Below are positions 8,160 to 17,593 of a DNA stretch of 43,683 nt, one piece after another (the stretch's first letter is position 1; each line of letters opens with the position of its first letter). The notes under the pieces were generated by a model. That model had not been told where the DNA came from. It was given only the letters and a program-made list of their open reading frames with translations, and did no database searches. A program made the translations under genes and the position numbers. Origin of the DNA: Bacteroidetes bacterium UBA2322 (GTDB lineage: Bacteria > Bacteroidota > Bacteroidia > Chitinophagales > UBA2359); the NCBI GenBank assembly GCA_002345145.1, contig DDVC01000011.1:1-43683 (forward strand). The letters are read 5' to 3'.

Positions 8160-11100
8160 ATGGCACATTCAACCTATATGAAACTCCTGTCGCTTAAAAC
8201 AAGGTGGTTAGTAAGCCGTACAGCGCCGCTTATGCAGTTACTTTGTTTGGTAATTTTACCAACTCTTTTTGCCTATCAAAATACTGCCGCCCAACAACGC
8301 CCCCCACAGCAACAGCGCCCGCCACAACAACAGCAGCCCAACCAAACCTTGCCCAAAGGATTGGAAATGAATACCGGCGCAAGTGGAACATCGGTAAAAG
8401 CCGACCCTAACCAAACCATACAGGGCGCTATCCAAGACCAAAAAGCTAAAAGACAAACGAAGGCTAAAGACCCTAACGAAGCCACTTGGTTTGGTATGCG
8501 TATGCAAGACCTTACCGCCCGATTTAACCGCTATTTTAATGCCAACCAACGCTATCAGGAAGGCGTAGTAAGATTGGTGCAAGACCATAAAGACAATTAC
8601 AACGATATTTTGCCCGTATATGTGTATAAAAGTGGCGATGGCACCCCCATCATGAGCAACCTTGATGAAGCTGTTAAAAAAGCATCATTGGCAGTGCAAC
8701 TAAAACCCAATAGCAAATGGGTGGACGATTGTTACCAACTCATTGGGCAATCTTATTACTTAAAAGGCGATAAAGAAGCCGCCATCAGTTCTTTTCAGTA
8801 CGTTACCAAAAACTTCAGCCGTTTGCCGCGCAAAATGCCAAACAAACAGCAAAAAGCTATTGACAAAAAACTAAAAGCCCAAGAACGTTTAGAGCAAGAG
8901 CAAGCCCGAGAAATTGCCCTAAAAGAGCGCAAAGAGCAACAAGAACAAAAGAAAAAAGAAGCCGAACAAAAGAAAAAGGATTTGCTCAAAGAACGCGAGC
9001 AACTCAAAAAAGAACAAGATAAAGCCCGACAAGAAAAACAAAAAGAAACCGCCCAAGCCCAAAAGGAACGCAAAAAAGAAGTTGAAAAGAAAAAAGCAGA
9101 GCAGGCTAAATCGCAAAAAGAGCGCCAAAAAGAAGCCGAAAGGAAAAAGAAAGAGCGCGAAAAAGAACAAAAACAACTTAAGAAAGAACGGCAAAAAGCA
9201 CAAGAAGCCCGAAAAAAAGGTAAACCCGTACCACAACCTAAATCTAAAACAGAAACACCTAAAAAAACCGATAACAAACCCGAACCAGAGCAAACCGCGC
9301 CCGATGAAAAACCGGCTCCAACCCCCAAAAGCAAAGAAGCTAAAAATCAAAAACAAGATAAATCTAACGCCAAAACCAACGCCGAACCTAAGGAGCTGCC
9401 TGCCGATACCGTAGCCGCCAACCCAACAAAAGAAGAAAAAGGTAAAAAAACCGGTAAAAACAAAACCAACAACCCCGATATGCCCGCCAATGCGCAGGCT
9501 GCCCCAGATACCACCCAAACCGACCCGCGCCGAATCAATGCTGCCAATAGGGCTATGGGCAGCGCAAGTGGCGGGTTGTTTCAACATAAGCTATCTAAGT
9601 ACGATGCCATGATTTGGCTCGCTCGTACTTATATTGAAAACAAAAACTACCACGATGCAGAACAGGTTATTAAAATAGCTAAGGAAGACCGCAAATTCCC
9701 CAAAAACAAATTAGATGATTTGGCTACCGTAGAAGCCCACTACTACCTCATCAGGCAAGATTGGGCGCAGGCTAAAATAGCCCTCCAAAATGCCATTAAA
9801 GTTACCAAAAAGAAAAAAGATAAAGCCCGATTATACTTTATTTTGGCACAACTTAATCAGCAGGATAAAAACTACCCTTCCGCCCTGATAGCCTTAAATA
9901 AAGTGCTGAAAAATAAACCCACTTTCCCAATGGAGTTTAACACGCGTTTAGCCATTGCCCGCACTAAACTCCGAAACGGTTCATTTACCCAAGACCAGGC
10001 AGTAGCCTACCTTGAGCGCCTTGCCAATGAAAACAAATATGCCGATGTGGTTGACCAAATTTACTTTGCCATGGCTGAGCTGGCTATTGAAAAAGGCGAT
10101 ATGGCTAAAGCCACCGCTTACCTCGATGAATCGGCAAAAAACAGTACGGTTAATAAAGACCAAAAAGCACTTTCCTTTCTCAAATTAGCCGACCTTAACT
10201 ACGACCTTACCCGATATGTTTCTGCCAGCGCTTATTACGACAGTACCTTAGCCCTGCTGCCTAAAAATTACCCCTCCTACAACGATATTAGCAACCGCCG
10301 CACTATCCTTACCGAACTGGTAGAACACCTAAATACCGTTGCCCTGCAAGACAGCCTTCAGCGCATAGCTAAAATGTCTGAGGGTGCACGCCGTAACTAC
10401 TTAGAACAAGCCATTGCTAAAATGGAAGCCGATGCCGCTAAAAAACGCGAAGCCGAAGCCCTTAAAGCCGCCGCCGCTAATGCCGCCACAAACCCCGATA
10501 ACAGCGCATCGGGCGGCGCATGGTATTTCTACAACCCCGTTGCCCGAAACAACGGTTTTGAAGAGTTTAACCGCCGCTGGCCAGGCAGAACCCTAACCGA
10601 TAACTGGCGACTGAGCAGTAAAACCACCGGCGTTATTGCCACTAACAACAATACTGCCGCCGATGCCGGCACAAAAAATGCCGCCGACCTGATGAGTTTA
10701 GCTTCCGAAGGCAGGCTTACCGTTGATGACCTACTAAAAACACTACCCCTTACACCACAAGACCTCCAAAAATCAGATACCCTCATTGCTACGGCACTTT
10801 ATGAGGCAGGTATGATTTACAGAAACCGACTTAATAACCCCGATAGAGCCATTGAAACCTTAGACGACCTGCTTAAACGATACCCCAACAGCCAGTTTAG
10901 CCCACAAACACACTATACCCAATACCTGCTGGCTAAAGCCAAAAACAATACCCAAAAGGCAAACATACATAAAAATACACTCCTCCAAAACTACCCCGAA
11001 AGCTCTTTTGCCAAGTTAGTGGAAGACCCCAACGTAATGCAGGCTATTACCGAAAAAAGCCGACAATTGGAGCAGTATTACGAACAAACTTATGCTTTCT

Positions 11101-11744
11101 ATAAACAAAACAAGTTTGACGAAGTAAAAAAACGTTCCGATGAGGTAAACCAATTGTTTAGCCCCAATCCGCTGCAACCCAAATTTGACCTGCTCAACGC
11201 CCTCATTACAGGGCATACACAAGACCGTGCTGCCTATATTGTAGCCCTTAAAGACGTGGTTATTAAACACCCCAACGACGAGGTGAAAACAAAAGCACAG
11301 GAAATTTTGAGCTATCTGGAAAGCGGCTCTGCCAAACCCGGCGCTAAACCCGCCGATGCCCAACCCGCCGCTGCTGCTGTTTATTCTTACCAGCCCGCCG
11401 CCAAACAATATCTGGTTGTGTCTTTTAACACCTACTCACAACAACTCAGTGGGCTTACCAATAAATTATCGGATTTTAACAACACCAATTTCAGCATTGA
11501 TAAGCTAAAGGTAAACCAAATGTTGCTCGACCCTCAAACACAAATTGTACTCATCAAAGAATTTAATGACGCACCTAAAGCCTTGATTTACCTGCGCGCC
11601 CTCCAGCAAAACGAAAGCACAGTTTTTCAGGGTTTAGATACCGGTTATCGTTACTTTATCATCTCAAAACCCAACTTTACCGAATATTTTAAGCGTAAGG
11701 ATACCGATGCCTATTACGATTTCTTTATCCAAAACTATAAGTAG
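8160..11744 (+). CDS. PorW/SprE-like TPR protein of the type IX secretion/gliding machinery
   Basis: A 1194-residue exported TPR protein. An N-terminal signal-like segment (about residues 20-44) is followed by a Gln/Pro-rich patch (QQRPPQQQRPPQQQ). TPR-like helices come near residues 150-220, then a Lys/Glu/Gln-rich region of about 200 residues (229-438), then many TPR-like helical pairs. The last ~120 residues contain YLVVSFNTY, DFNNTNFSIDKLKV, LLDPQTQIVLIKEF and YDFFIQNY, which match my recollection of the PorW/SprE C-terminal domain. PorW is a periplasmic component linking the secretion motor to the outer-membrane translocon. Known PorW/SprE proteins are lipoproteins, but no lipobox Cys is seen here, and the charged region makes this one unusually long. 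ATG 8160 was kept; ATG 8178 is also possible. Confidence 0.8.
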   Translation: MAHSTYMKLLSLKTRWLVSRTAPLMQLLCLVILPTLFAYQNTAAQQRPPQQQRPPQQQQPNQTLPKGLEMNTGASGTSVKADPNQTIQGAIQDQKAKRQTKAKDPNEATWFGMRMQDLTARFNRYFNANQRYQEGVVRLVQDHKDNYNDILPVYVYKSGDGTPIMSNLDEAVKKASLAVQLKPNSKWVDDCYQLIGQSYYLKGDKEAAISSFQYVTKNFSRLPRKMPNKQQKAIDKKLKAQERLEQEQAREIALKERKEQQEQKKKEAEQKKKDLLKEREQLKKEQDKARQEKQKETAQAQKERKKEVEKKKAEQAKSQKERQKEAERKKKEREKEQKQLKKERQKAQEARKKGKPVPQPKSKTETPKKTDNKPEPEQTAPDEKPAPTPKSKEAKNQKQDKSNAKTNAEPKELPADTVAANPTKEEKGKKTGKNKTNNPDMPANAQAAPDTTQTDPRRINAANRAMGSASGGLFQHKLSKYDAMIWLARTYIENKNYHDAEQVIKIAKEDRKFPKNKLDDLATVEAHYYLIRQDWAQAKIALQNAIKVTKKKKDKARLYFILAQLNQQDKNYPSALIALNKVLKNKPTFPMEFNTRLAIARTKLRNGSFTQDQAVAYLERLANENKYADVVDQIYFAMAELAIEKGDMAKATAYLDESAKNSTVNKDQKALSFLKLADLNYDLTRYVSASAYYDSTLALLPKNYPSYNDISNRRTILTELVEHLNTVALQDSLQRIAKMSEGARRNYLEQAIAKMEADAAKKREAEALKAAAANAATNPDNSASGGAWYFYNPVARNNGFEEFNRRWPGRTLTDNWRLSSKTTGVIATNNNTAADAGTKNAADLMSLASEGRLTVDDLLKTLPLTPQDLQKSDTLIATALYEAGMIYRNRLNNPDRAIETLDDLLKRYPNSQFSPQTHYTQYLLAKAKNNTQKANIHKNTLLQNYPESSFAKLVEDPNVMQAITEKSRQLEQYYEQTYAFYKQNKFDEVKKRSDEVNQLFSPNPLQPKFDLLNALITGHTQDRAAYIVALKDVVIKHPNDEVKTKAQEILSYLESGSAKPGAKPADAQPAAAAVYSYQPAAKQYLVVSFNTYSQQLSGLTNKLSDFNNTNFSIDKLKVNQMLLDPQTQIVLIKEFNDAPKALIYLRALQQNESTVFQGLDTGYRYFIISKPNFTEYFKRKDTDAYYDFFIQNYK

Positions 11745-11842
11745 CCCTAAACTGCTTATAACTTAGTTTCCTAAACCACCCACTTCTTTTAGGCTATAGC
11801 AACTCACTTTTTCATTTGTCTAAGCTACGGCAACAATAAAAC

Positions 11843-14191
11843 ATGACAACCCAACCCAACAATTACCAACACTACATCAGACTGATGTGGAAGGTCTATT
11901 TTTCGCTTGTTATATTGGTACTCGCCTTATTCATTGGAGTAGCTCAGGGCTTATTGGGCACGCTACCCACCTTTATTGAATTAGAAAGTCCTAAAAGCTC
12001 CTTAGCATCGGAAGTTTACTCTTCCGATGGCGTTTTACTGGGTAAATTCTTCTTGGTTGACCGCTCTAACGTAAATTTTGAAGAAATACCCCGGCATACC
12101 ATAGATGCCCTCGTTGCTACCGAAGATATTCGCTATTTTACCCACTCCGGTATCGATTTCAGGGGTATGCTGCGAGTATTCCTTAAAACAGTTATTGGCG
12201 GTAAAGATTCGGGTGGTGGCAGCACCATTACCCAGCAGTTGGCAAAAAACCTGTTTCACGACCGCCAACGCAACACATTTGACCGCATAAAACAAAAACT
12301 GAAAGAATGGGTTATTGCCGTTAAATTAGAGCGCAGCTATACCAAAGAAGAAATACTGGCCATGTATTTTAACACAGTTCCCTTTGGCAACAATGCGTAT
12401 GGTATTAAATCGGCTTCGCAAACTTATTTTAACGCTGCTACTGACTCGCTCAAAATACAAGAGGGCGCTATGTTGGTAGGGTTGCTTAAGGGTAATACCA
12501 AGTACAACCCCCGCCGAAACCCGCAAAATGCCCTGGAACGCCGCAACGTAGTGCTATCTCAAATGCACAAATACGGTAAACTTAGCTTAGCCCAGCGCGA
12601 TTCGCTCATAGCAACAGAGCTGGGCGTGCAATATAGCCCTATGATGCACGACGAAGGACTAGCTACCTATTTCAGAGAATACGTAAAACAGGAAGTTAAA
12701 AACTGGGCTGCCAAAAACGTGAGAGTTGATGGCACTAACTATGATATTTACAGAGACGGACTCAAAATTTACACCACTATTGATTCCCGAATACAACAAT
12801 ACGCCGAAGAAGCAGTTGCCGAACATATGCCCGAACTTCAAAAACAGTTTTACGACCACTGGAAAGGGCGCACCCCCTGGGACGAACTCCCCAATGCCAA
12901 ACTGCCTAAAACTGATGTATGGTATGGTACCAATGAACTGATTTACCGCGCTATTAAAAATTCCGAGCGTTACAAAGTACACAAGGAACAAAACCTTAGC
13001 GAGGAAAACATCAAACAACAGTTTACCACCCCCTACCCCATGACCGTGTTTTCGTGGAAAAACCCCGAATCAGGTATAGATACCATCATGTCGCCCCTTG
13101 ACTCTATTAAATACACCAAACACCTGCTCCATACCGGTATGGTGGTTATTGACCCCAGAAATGGCAACATACTGGCTTGGGTGGGCGGCATTAAGCACAA
13201 ATTTTTTAAGTACGACAGCGCTCGTCCTTCTTCAAAAAGACAAGTAGGCTCTACCTTTAAACCCATTGTTTATGCCGTAGCCCTGCAAAACGGGTGGTCG
13301 CCATGTAGCAAAGTACCCAACCTGCCGGTGGTATTTTCAGAATACGACGGCTGGTCGCCCGAAAATGCAGGCTCCTACCTCAACGGGCAAATGGTTTCGC
13401 TCAGAACCGGATTAGCACACTCCATAAACAGAGTAGCTGCCTACCTAATGAAACAACTTAGCCCCGACCCGGTTATTAAACTTGCCCGAAAAATGGGTAT
13501 AGAGAGCCATATAGACCCTATTCCCTCCATTTGTCTGGGCTCTGTTGATATGTCGGTTTTAGAATTGGTGGGTTCTTACAGCACTTTTGCCAACAACGGT
13601 TTATACACCAAACCCATCAGTATTACCCGTATTGAAGACAAAAATGGCAATGAGCTGCAACGCTTTACCACCACCACCGTAGAAGCTATTGACGAAGCTA
13701 CTGCCTATGCCATGATTACCATGCTCAGAGGCGTAGTGGACAATGGCACCGCCAGCCGCCTCAAATGGCGCTATAACCTTAAAGCAGACCTTGCCGGAAA
13801 AACAGGTACCACCAACGACAACTCTGATGGCTGGTATGTAGGTTTAACCCCCCAATTAGTGGCCGGTATTTGGGTTGGAGGTGATGAAAAATCTATTCAC
13901 TTCCGTACCACCCGTTTGGGATCGGGTTCTAACATGGCGCTCCCTATTTATGGCAAGTTAATGAGTAAAATGTATGCCGATACCACCTTAGCCATTAGCC
14001 CAAACGCCCGATTTCAAATGCCCTCTGCCTCTGTTATGCGCAGCATAGAGCTAGACTGCAACAAATACGATATTCCCTATGTGGGCGCTGAAGACGGCAC
14101 CACCACCAACACCGATACCGGCGGTATCATAAATACCAGCCCCGCCGATACCACCAAGAAAAACTTTGACTATAACAACCAGTTTGACTAA
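11843..14191 (+). CDS. Class A penicillin-binding protein (transglycosylase/transpeptidase, PBP1A-like)
   Basis: A 782-residue bifunctional peptidoglycan synthase. One transmembrane helix (about residues 17-38) anchors it. The GT51 glycosyltransferase domain shows ATEDIRYFTHSGID with catalytic Glu94, GGSTITQQLAKN, and the RSYTKEEILAMYFN and FGNNAYGI motifs. The transpeptidase domain shows the acyl-serine box GSTFK (Ser470, Lys473), the SxN box in HSINR, and KTGTT (Lys653). It polymerises lipid II and cross-links stem peptides on the outer face of the inner membrane. The C-terminal tail is short and Thr/Asp-rich. It lies 98 bases after the PorW-like gene in the same direction. All catalytic residues appear intact. 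Confidence 0.95.
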   Translation: MTTQPNNYQHYIRLMWKVYFSLVILVLALFIGVAQGLLGTLPTFIELESPKSSLASEVYSSDGVLLGKFFLVDRSNVNFEEIPRHTIDALVATEDIRYFTHSGIDFRGMLRVFLKTVIGGKDSGGGSTITQQLAKNLFHDRQRNTFDRIKQKLKEWVIAVKLERSYTKEEILAMYFNTVPFGNNAYGIKSASQTYFNAATDSLKIQEGAMLVGLLKGNTKYNPRRNPQNALERRNVVLSQMHKYGKLSLAQRDSLIATELGVQYSPMMHDEGLATYFREYVKQEVKNWAAKNVRVDGTNYDIYRDGLKIYTTIDSRIQQYAEEAVAEHMPELQKQFYDHWKGRTPWDELPNAKLPKTDVWYGTNELIYRAIKNSERYKVHKEQNLSEENIKQQFTTPYPMTVFSWKNPESGIDTIMSPLDSIKYTKHLLHTGMVVIDPRNGNILAWVGGIKHKFFKYDSARPSSKRQVGSTFKPIVYAVALQNGWSPCSKVPNLPVVFSEYDGWSPENAGSYLNGQMVSLRTGLAHSINRVAAYLMKQLSPDPVIKLARKMGIESHIDPIPSICLGSVDMSVLELVGSYSTFANNGLYTKPISITRIEDKNGNELQRFTTTTVEAIDEATAYAMITMLRGVVDNGTASRLKWRYNLKADLAGKTGTTNDNSDGWYVGLTPQLVAGIWVGGDEKSIHFRTTRLGSGSNMALPIYGKLMSKMYADTTLAISPNARFQMPSASVMRSIELDCNKYDIPYVGAEDGTTTNTDTGGIINTSPADTTKKNFDYNNQFD

Positions 14192-14223
14192 TAACTCAAC
14201 TGCTGCAAGCGCTGTTTATAAAC

Positions 14224-14274
14224 CCCCAAAACAACGGCAAAATTTATCCTAAATAAACCGTTTTCGGTTTGGGG
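14224..14274 (+). terminator. Long imperfect hairpin after the PBP gene
   Basis: CCCCAAA (14224-14230) pairs with TTTGGGG (14268-14274), and the inner AACGG (14233-14237) pairs with CCGTT (14258-14262), with small bulges. It stands about 33 bases after the PBP stop codon. There is no strong T-run after it, so it may be a weak terminator or an mRNA 3'-end stabiliser. Confidence 0.3.
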
Positions 14275-14380
14275 TGTTCCATTTTATGGGCTACCGTGCA
14301 ACCTTTGGGGCAAGTTTACCCAACTCCTACAGTGATGCTTTGTGTTTATCCATTTAATCTCCCTTAGGGTTTTACATATT

Positions 14381-17275
14381 ATGGGGCAATTATCCAAATT
14401 CATGCTTGCCTGCTTACTGGCGCTGGTTATAACACCTGCCATACAGGCTTTTCATATTGTGGGCGGCGAACTCACCTATCAATGTTTGGGTGGAAGCAAC
14501 TACCGGCTCAATTTAACTGTTTACCGCGATTGCTTTTCTACCGGCGCACCTTTTGACAATCCTGCTTATATTTTTGTGTTCAACGCATCGGGCACTTTAC
14601 TCTCTACCCTGTCGCTCCCCATTCCGCCGGGTGGTCCGCAACCGGTTAATCCGCCTACCAATATCTGTGTAAATACCCTCCCCAATATCTGTGTAGAAAA
14701 ACTCACCTACACCACCGTAGTAAGTTTGCCCCCTATTACCGGCGGTTACACCTTAGTTTACCAACGTTATAGCCGAAACAGCACCATCATCAACATCTTT
14801 AACCCAGACCAAACAGGCTCCTCCTATATTACCAATGTGCCCGACCCCACCTTAGCCAATTGCAACAACTCGGCTGCGTTTAATACCATTCCGCCTACGG
14901 TTATTTGTGCAGGGCAGCCGCTGTTCATTGACCAGTCGGCTTTTGATGCTGATGGCGACTCATTGGTTTATCAGCTTTGTGCACCCCTCATAGGCGGCAG
15001 CGATGCCTGCCCACAACCAGGCGATTTATCTAACTGCAACCCGCCCGGCGCTCCTGCTCCTCCCCCACCCTATGGTACAGTTAGTTTTATTCCGCCTTAT
15101 AGTGGCACCAATCCCTTGGGTGGCACACCACCTGTTACCATTAACCCACTTACCGGCTTACTTACCGGAACCCCCACTACCCTGGGGCAGTTTGTAGTTG
15201 GCATTTGTGTTACCGAGTTCCGAAACGGGCTGCCCATTAATTCCATTAGGCGCGATTTTCAGTTCAATGTAACCAACTGCCAGGCAGTACAAGCTGCCGT
15301 ACAATCTAACAACATCACCCCACAAGGCGATTATATTATTACCGATTGCGGACAAGATTTTACCGTTGATTTTATCAATACCAGTTTTGGAGCAAGTACT
15401 TATTTTTGGGAATTTGGCGACCCCACCGTTACCAATGATTTTTCTTCTTTGCTTAGCCCCAGCTACACCTACCCCGATACAGGGCAATATGTGGTTACAT
15501 TAGTTGCCGATTCGGGTATTCCGGGCTGTATAGATACCGCCACTATTTTTGTTAACATATACCCAACCCTTACCACTAATTTTTCTGCCGTAACAGGCTG
15601 CGCTTACGACCCCGTTATTTTTACCGACCTCTCTACCACTACCTACGGTTTTATTAACTCATGGACATGGACGTTTGGCGATGGCAACACATCGGGCGCA
15701 CAAAACCCTACCCATACCTACGCATCGGGCGGCACACAAACCGTTACCCTCACCACTACTACCTCGTTGGGTTGTTTTGTAACTGCCCAACAAGATATTT
15801 ACGTAGCGCCGGTGCCGGTTGCTTCTTTTAGTTTTACCCCACCCTGCATCAATGTCCCTGTTCAGTTTACAGATAATTCTATCAATGCCCCTATCAATTC
15901 TTGGCTCTGGAATTTTGGCGATAATACTACCGCTAACAGCCAAAACCCCACGCATACCTATACAACGCCGGGCAATTACACCATTGCCCTTACGGTAACC
16001 ACGCCCGATGGCTGCACCAATACCGTACAAAGCGGCATTACGGTTTATCCCGATTTTACCGCCAATGCCGGAGCTGACACCCAAATTTGTGCCGGTGATG
16101 TAACACAACTACAGGCTTCTGCCAATTTTCCGTGGTTCATTTATCAATGGTCGCCCAACCAAAGCATTGTATCGGGCGCTGATACCGCCACGCCTACGGT
16201 TAATCCAACTGCTACCACTGTTTACACGCTTACCATTACCGACCCCAATGGTTGTGCCCGTACCGATAACGTAACGGTAACAGTAAACCCGCAACCCGAT
16301 GTACTTATTAGCGGAAATCCTATTGTGTGTAGTGGCGATGACCTATTACTAACCGGCTCATTTAGCCCTAATGTGGCGAGTTTTGCCTGGAGCGGCGGCG
16401 GCATAACCAATACTACCGATGCCACCATAACCGTTACGCCTGCCGATACCACCACTTACCAACTCAGTGTAACCGATGTAAACGGCTGCGCCAACAGTTT
16501 TACCTTTACCGCCATTGTGCAGTTTCCTATAACCGCCAGCGCAGGCGGCGCTGCCGAGTTTTGTGCAGGTGAATCAGTGCAACTAAGCGCCACCGGTGGC
16601 GTAAACTACCAGTGGAGCCCTTCCACTGCCTTAAGCGCCGGTAATATAGCTAACCCCATAGCATCGCCCAACACTACCACCCTATACACAGTAACAGTTT
16701 CTAACAACTGTTTTAGCGATACCGCATCGGTATTGGTTACGGTAAACCCGCTGCCGGTGGTTAATGCCGGACCCGATGCCACTATAAATGTAGGCGAAAC
16801 CCTTGTTTTAAACGGCATTGCTCAGAGTGCAGCCGGAGGGTTGCAATACAGTTGGTCGCCTCCCACCGGGTTAAGTAGCACAGATATTTTAACCCCAGTT
16901 GCCAGCCCGTTAGCCACCACCGTTTACACATTAGTTACTACCGATGCCAACGGCTGTTCTGCCTCTGATGAAATACAACTGGAAGTAACCAACATTTTTG
17001 AAATACTGGTGCCCAATGCTTTCTCTCCCAACAACGATGGTATTAATGACAATATAGGCATTGCCCATACACGCGGAGTGAAAGAATTAGTGGCGTTCAG
17101 AATTTACAACCGTTGGGGGCAAATGATTTTTGAAACCAAAGAGGTTAATGCCCGATGGGACGGCACTTTTAAAGGTACGCCACAAGAATTGGGCGTTTAT
17201 GTTTACTACATTGAAGCACAAACGTTCTTAAACACCCGATATGTGCATCAGGGAAATATCACCCTTATTAGGTAG
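14381..17275 (+). CDS. Secreted PKD-repeat protein with gliding motility-associated (type B) C-terminal sorting domain
   Basis: A protein of about 964 residues with a signal peptide ending near AIQA, followed by FHIVGGELTYQCLGG, an N-terminal module common in Bacteroidota surface proteins. PKD domains follow, with the characteristic WEFGD, WTFGDGN and WNFGDN motifs and NPTHTY strands, then Ig-like repeats with the recurring SPxTTxYTxTVT pattern. The last ~85 residues (VPNAFSPNNDGIND, FRIYNRWGQMIFE, WDGTFKG, GVYVYYIE) are the type B sorting domain read by the type IX secretion system. The product is expected at the cell surface as an adhesin-like or structural protein. The ATG at 14381 gives a normal signal peptide; the ORF could extend to 14342 but with a poorer N terminus. 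The gene lies between the PBP gene and a short-repeat island. Confidence 0.92.
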   Translation: MGQLSKFMLACLLALVITPAIQAFHIVGGELTYQCLGGSNYRLNLTVYRDCFSTGAPFDNPAYIFVFNASGTLLSTLSLPIPPGGPQPVNPPTNICVNTLPNICVEKLTYTTVVSLPPITGGYTLVYQRYSRNSTIINIFNPDQTGSSYITNVPDPTLANCNNSAAFNTIPPTVICAGQPLFIDQSAFDADGDSLVYQLCAPLIGGSDACPQPGDLSNCNPPGAPAPPPPYGTVSFIPPYSGTNPLGGTPPVTINPLTGLLTGTPTTLGQFVVGICVTEFRNGLPINSIRRDFQFNVTNCQAVQAAVQSNNITPQGDYIITDCGQDFTVDFINTSFGASTYFWEFGDPTVTNDFSSLLSPSYTYPDTGQYVVTLVADSGIPGCIDTATIFVNIYPTLTTNFSAVTGCAYDPVIFTDLSTTTYGFINSWTWTFGDGNTSGAQNPTHTYASGGTQTVTLTTTTSLGCFVTAQQDIYVAPVPVASFSFTPPCINVPVQFTDNSINAPINSWLWNFGDNTTANSQNPTHTYTTPGNYTIALTVTTPDGCTNTVQSGITVYPDFTANAGADTQICAGDVTQLQASANFPWFIYQWSPNQSIVSGADTATPTVNPTATTVYTLTITDPNGCARTDNVTVTVNPQPDVLISGNPIVCSGDDLLLTGSFSPNVASFAWSGGGITNTTDATITVTPADTTTYQLSVTDVNGCANSFTFTAIVQFPITASAGGAAEFCAGESVQLSATGGVNYQWSPSTALSAGNIANPIASPNTTTLYTVTVSNNCFSDTASVLVTVNPLPVVNAGPDATINVGETLVLNGIAQSAAGGLQYSWSPPTGLSSTDILTPVASPLATTVYTLVTTDANGCSASDEIQLEVTNIFEILVPNAFSPNNDGINDNIGIAHTRGVKELVAFRIYNRWGQMIFETKEVNARWDGTFKGTPQELGVYVYYIEAQTFLNTRYVHQGNITLIR

Positions 17276-17400
17276 TGGGTAGTGATTAGTGGTTAGTTTT
17301 GGTAGTTGGTAGATAGTATTGGGTATTGGGTAGTCGGTAATCAGTAGTGAATACTAAACCCATTGGTAACTCGTAATCCCGAAATCATTTACCCAATTGA

Positions 17401-17428
17401 GTAGAGACAGAGCATGCCCTCTCCCTAC
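17401..17428. repeat. Imperfect palindrome centred on GCATGC
   Basis: The left arm GTAGAGACAGA and right arm TCTCCCTAC flank a central GCATGC; most arm positions are complementary with a few mismatches. It resembles the GTAGAGAC...GTCTCTAC palindromes that I recall as abundant in cyanobacteria and some other genomes, here in a decayed form. That resemblance is from memory. Confidence 0.5.
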
Positions 17429-17534
17429 GTTATTTTTCAAAAATCGGCGCAAATCAGCCGCAACCGTGTTATCCGTGTGTTAATGGCTGTCGGATTTGGG
17501 TAGTCAGTAGTGGGTAATAAGTACTAAACCCATT

Positions 17535-17583
17535 CATAACTCATAACTCATAACTCATAACTCATAACTCATAACTCATAACT
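17535..17583. repeat. Perfect heptanucleotide tandem repeat, seven copies of CATAACT
   Basis: Seven uninterrupted, identical copies of CATAACT cover 49 bases just before the 3' end of the PorP/SprF-like gene. The seven-base period in non-coding DNA resembles the short tandem heptamer repeats known from several bacterial genomes. The number of copies may vary between strains by slipped replication. Confidence 0.9.
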
Positions 17584-17593
17584 AACCCCTAAA

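Larger units (their letters stand above)
17276..17593. repeat. Intergenic short-repeat island
   Basis: These 318 bases between two convergent genes are made almost wholly of short repeats: GGTAGT/GGGTA-rich runs at 17276-17345, two diverged copies of a block containing TACTAAACCCATT (around 17327-17375 and 17498-17545), an imperfect palindrome at 17401-17428, a segment with CCGTGTTATCCGTGTG near 17465, and a perfect heptamer array at 17535-17583. No ORF is supported. Such islands are often dispersed repeat families, but copy number in the genome cannot be seen here. Confidence 0.7.

Noticed and set aside
8795..9587. Long Phe/Cys/Ser-rich open frames on the minus strand opposite the PorW-like gene
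   Set aside because: They are the antisense of the Lys/Glu-rich low-complexity stretch (AAA/GAA codons give TTT/TTC), and no start context or family is seen.
17535..17583. Tandem array considered as CRISPR
   Set aside because: The unit is seven bases long with no spacers and no cas genes nearby.
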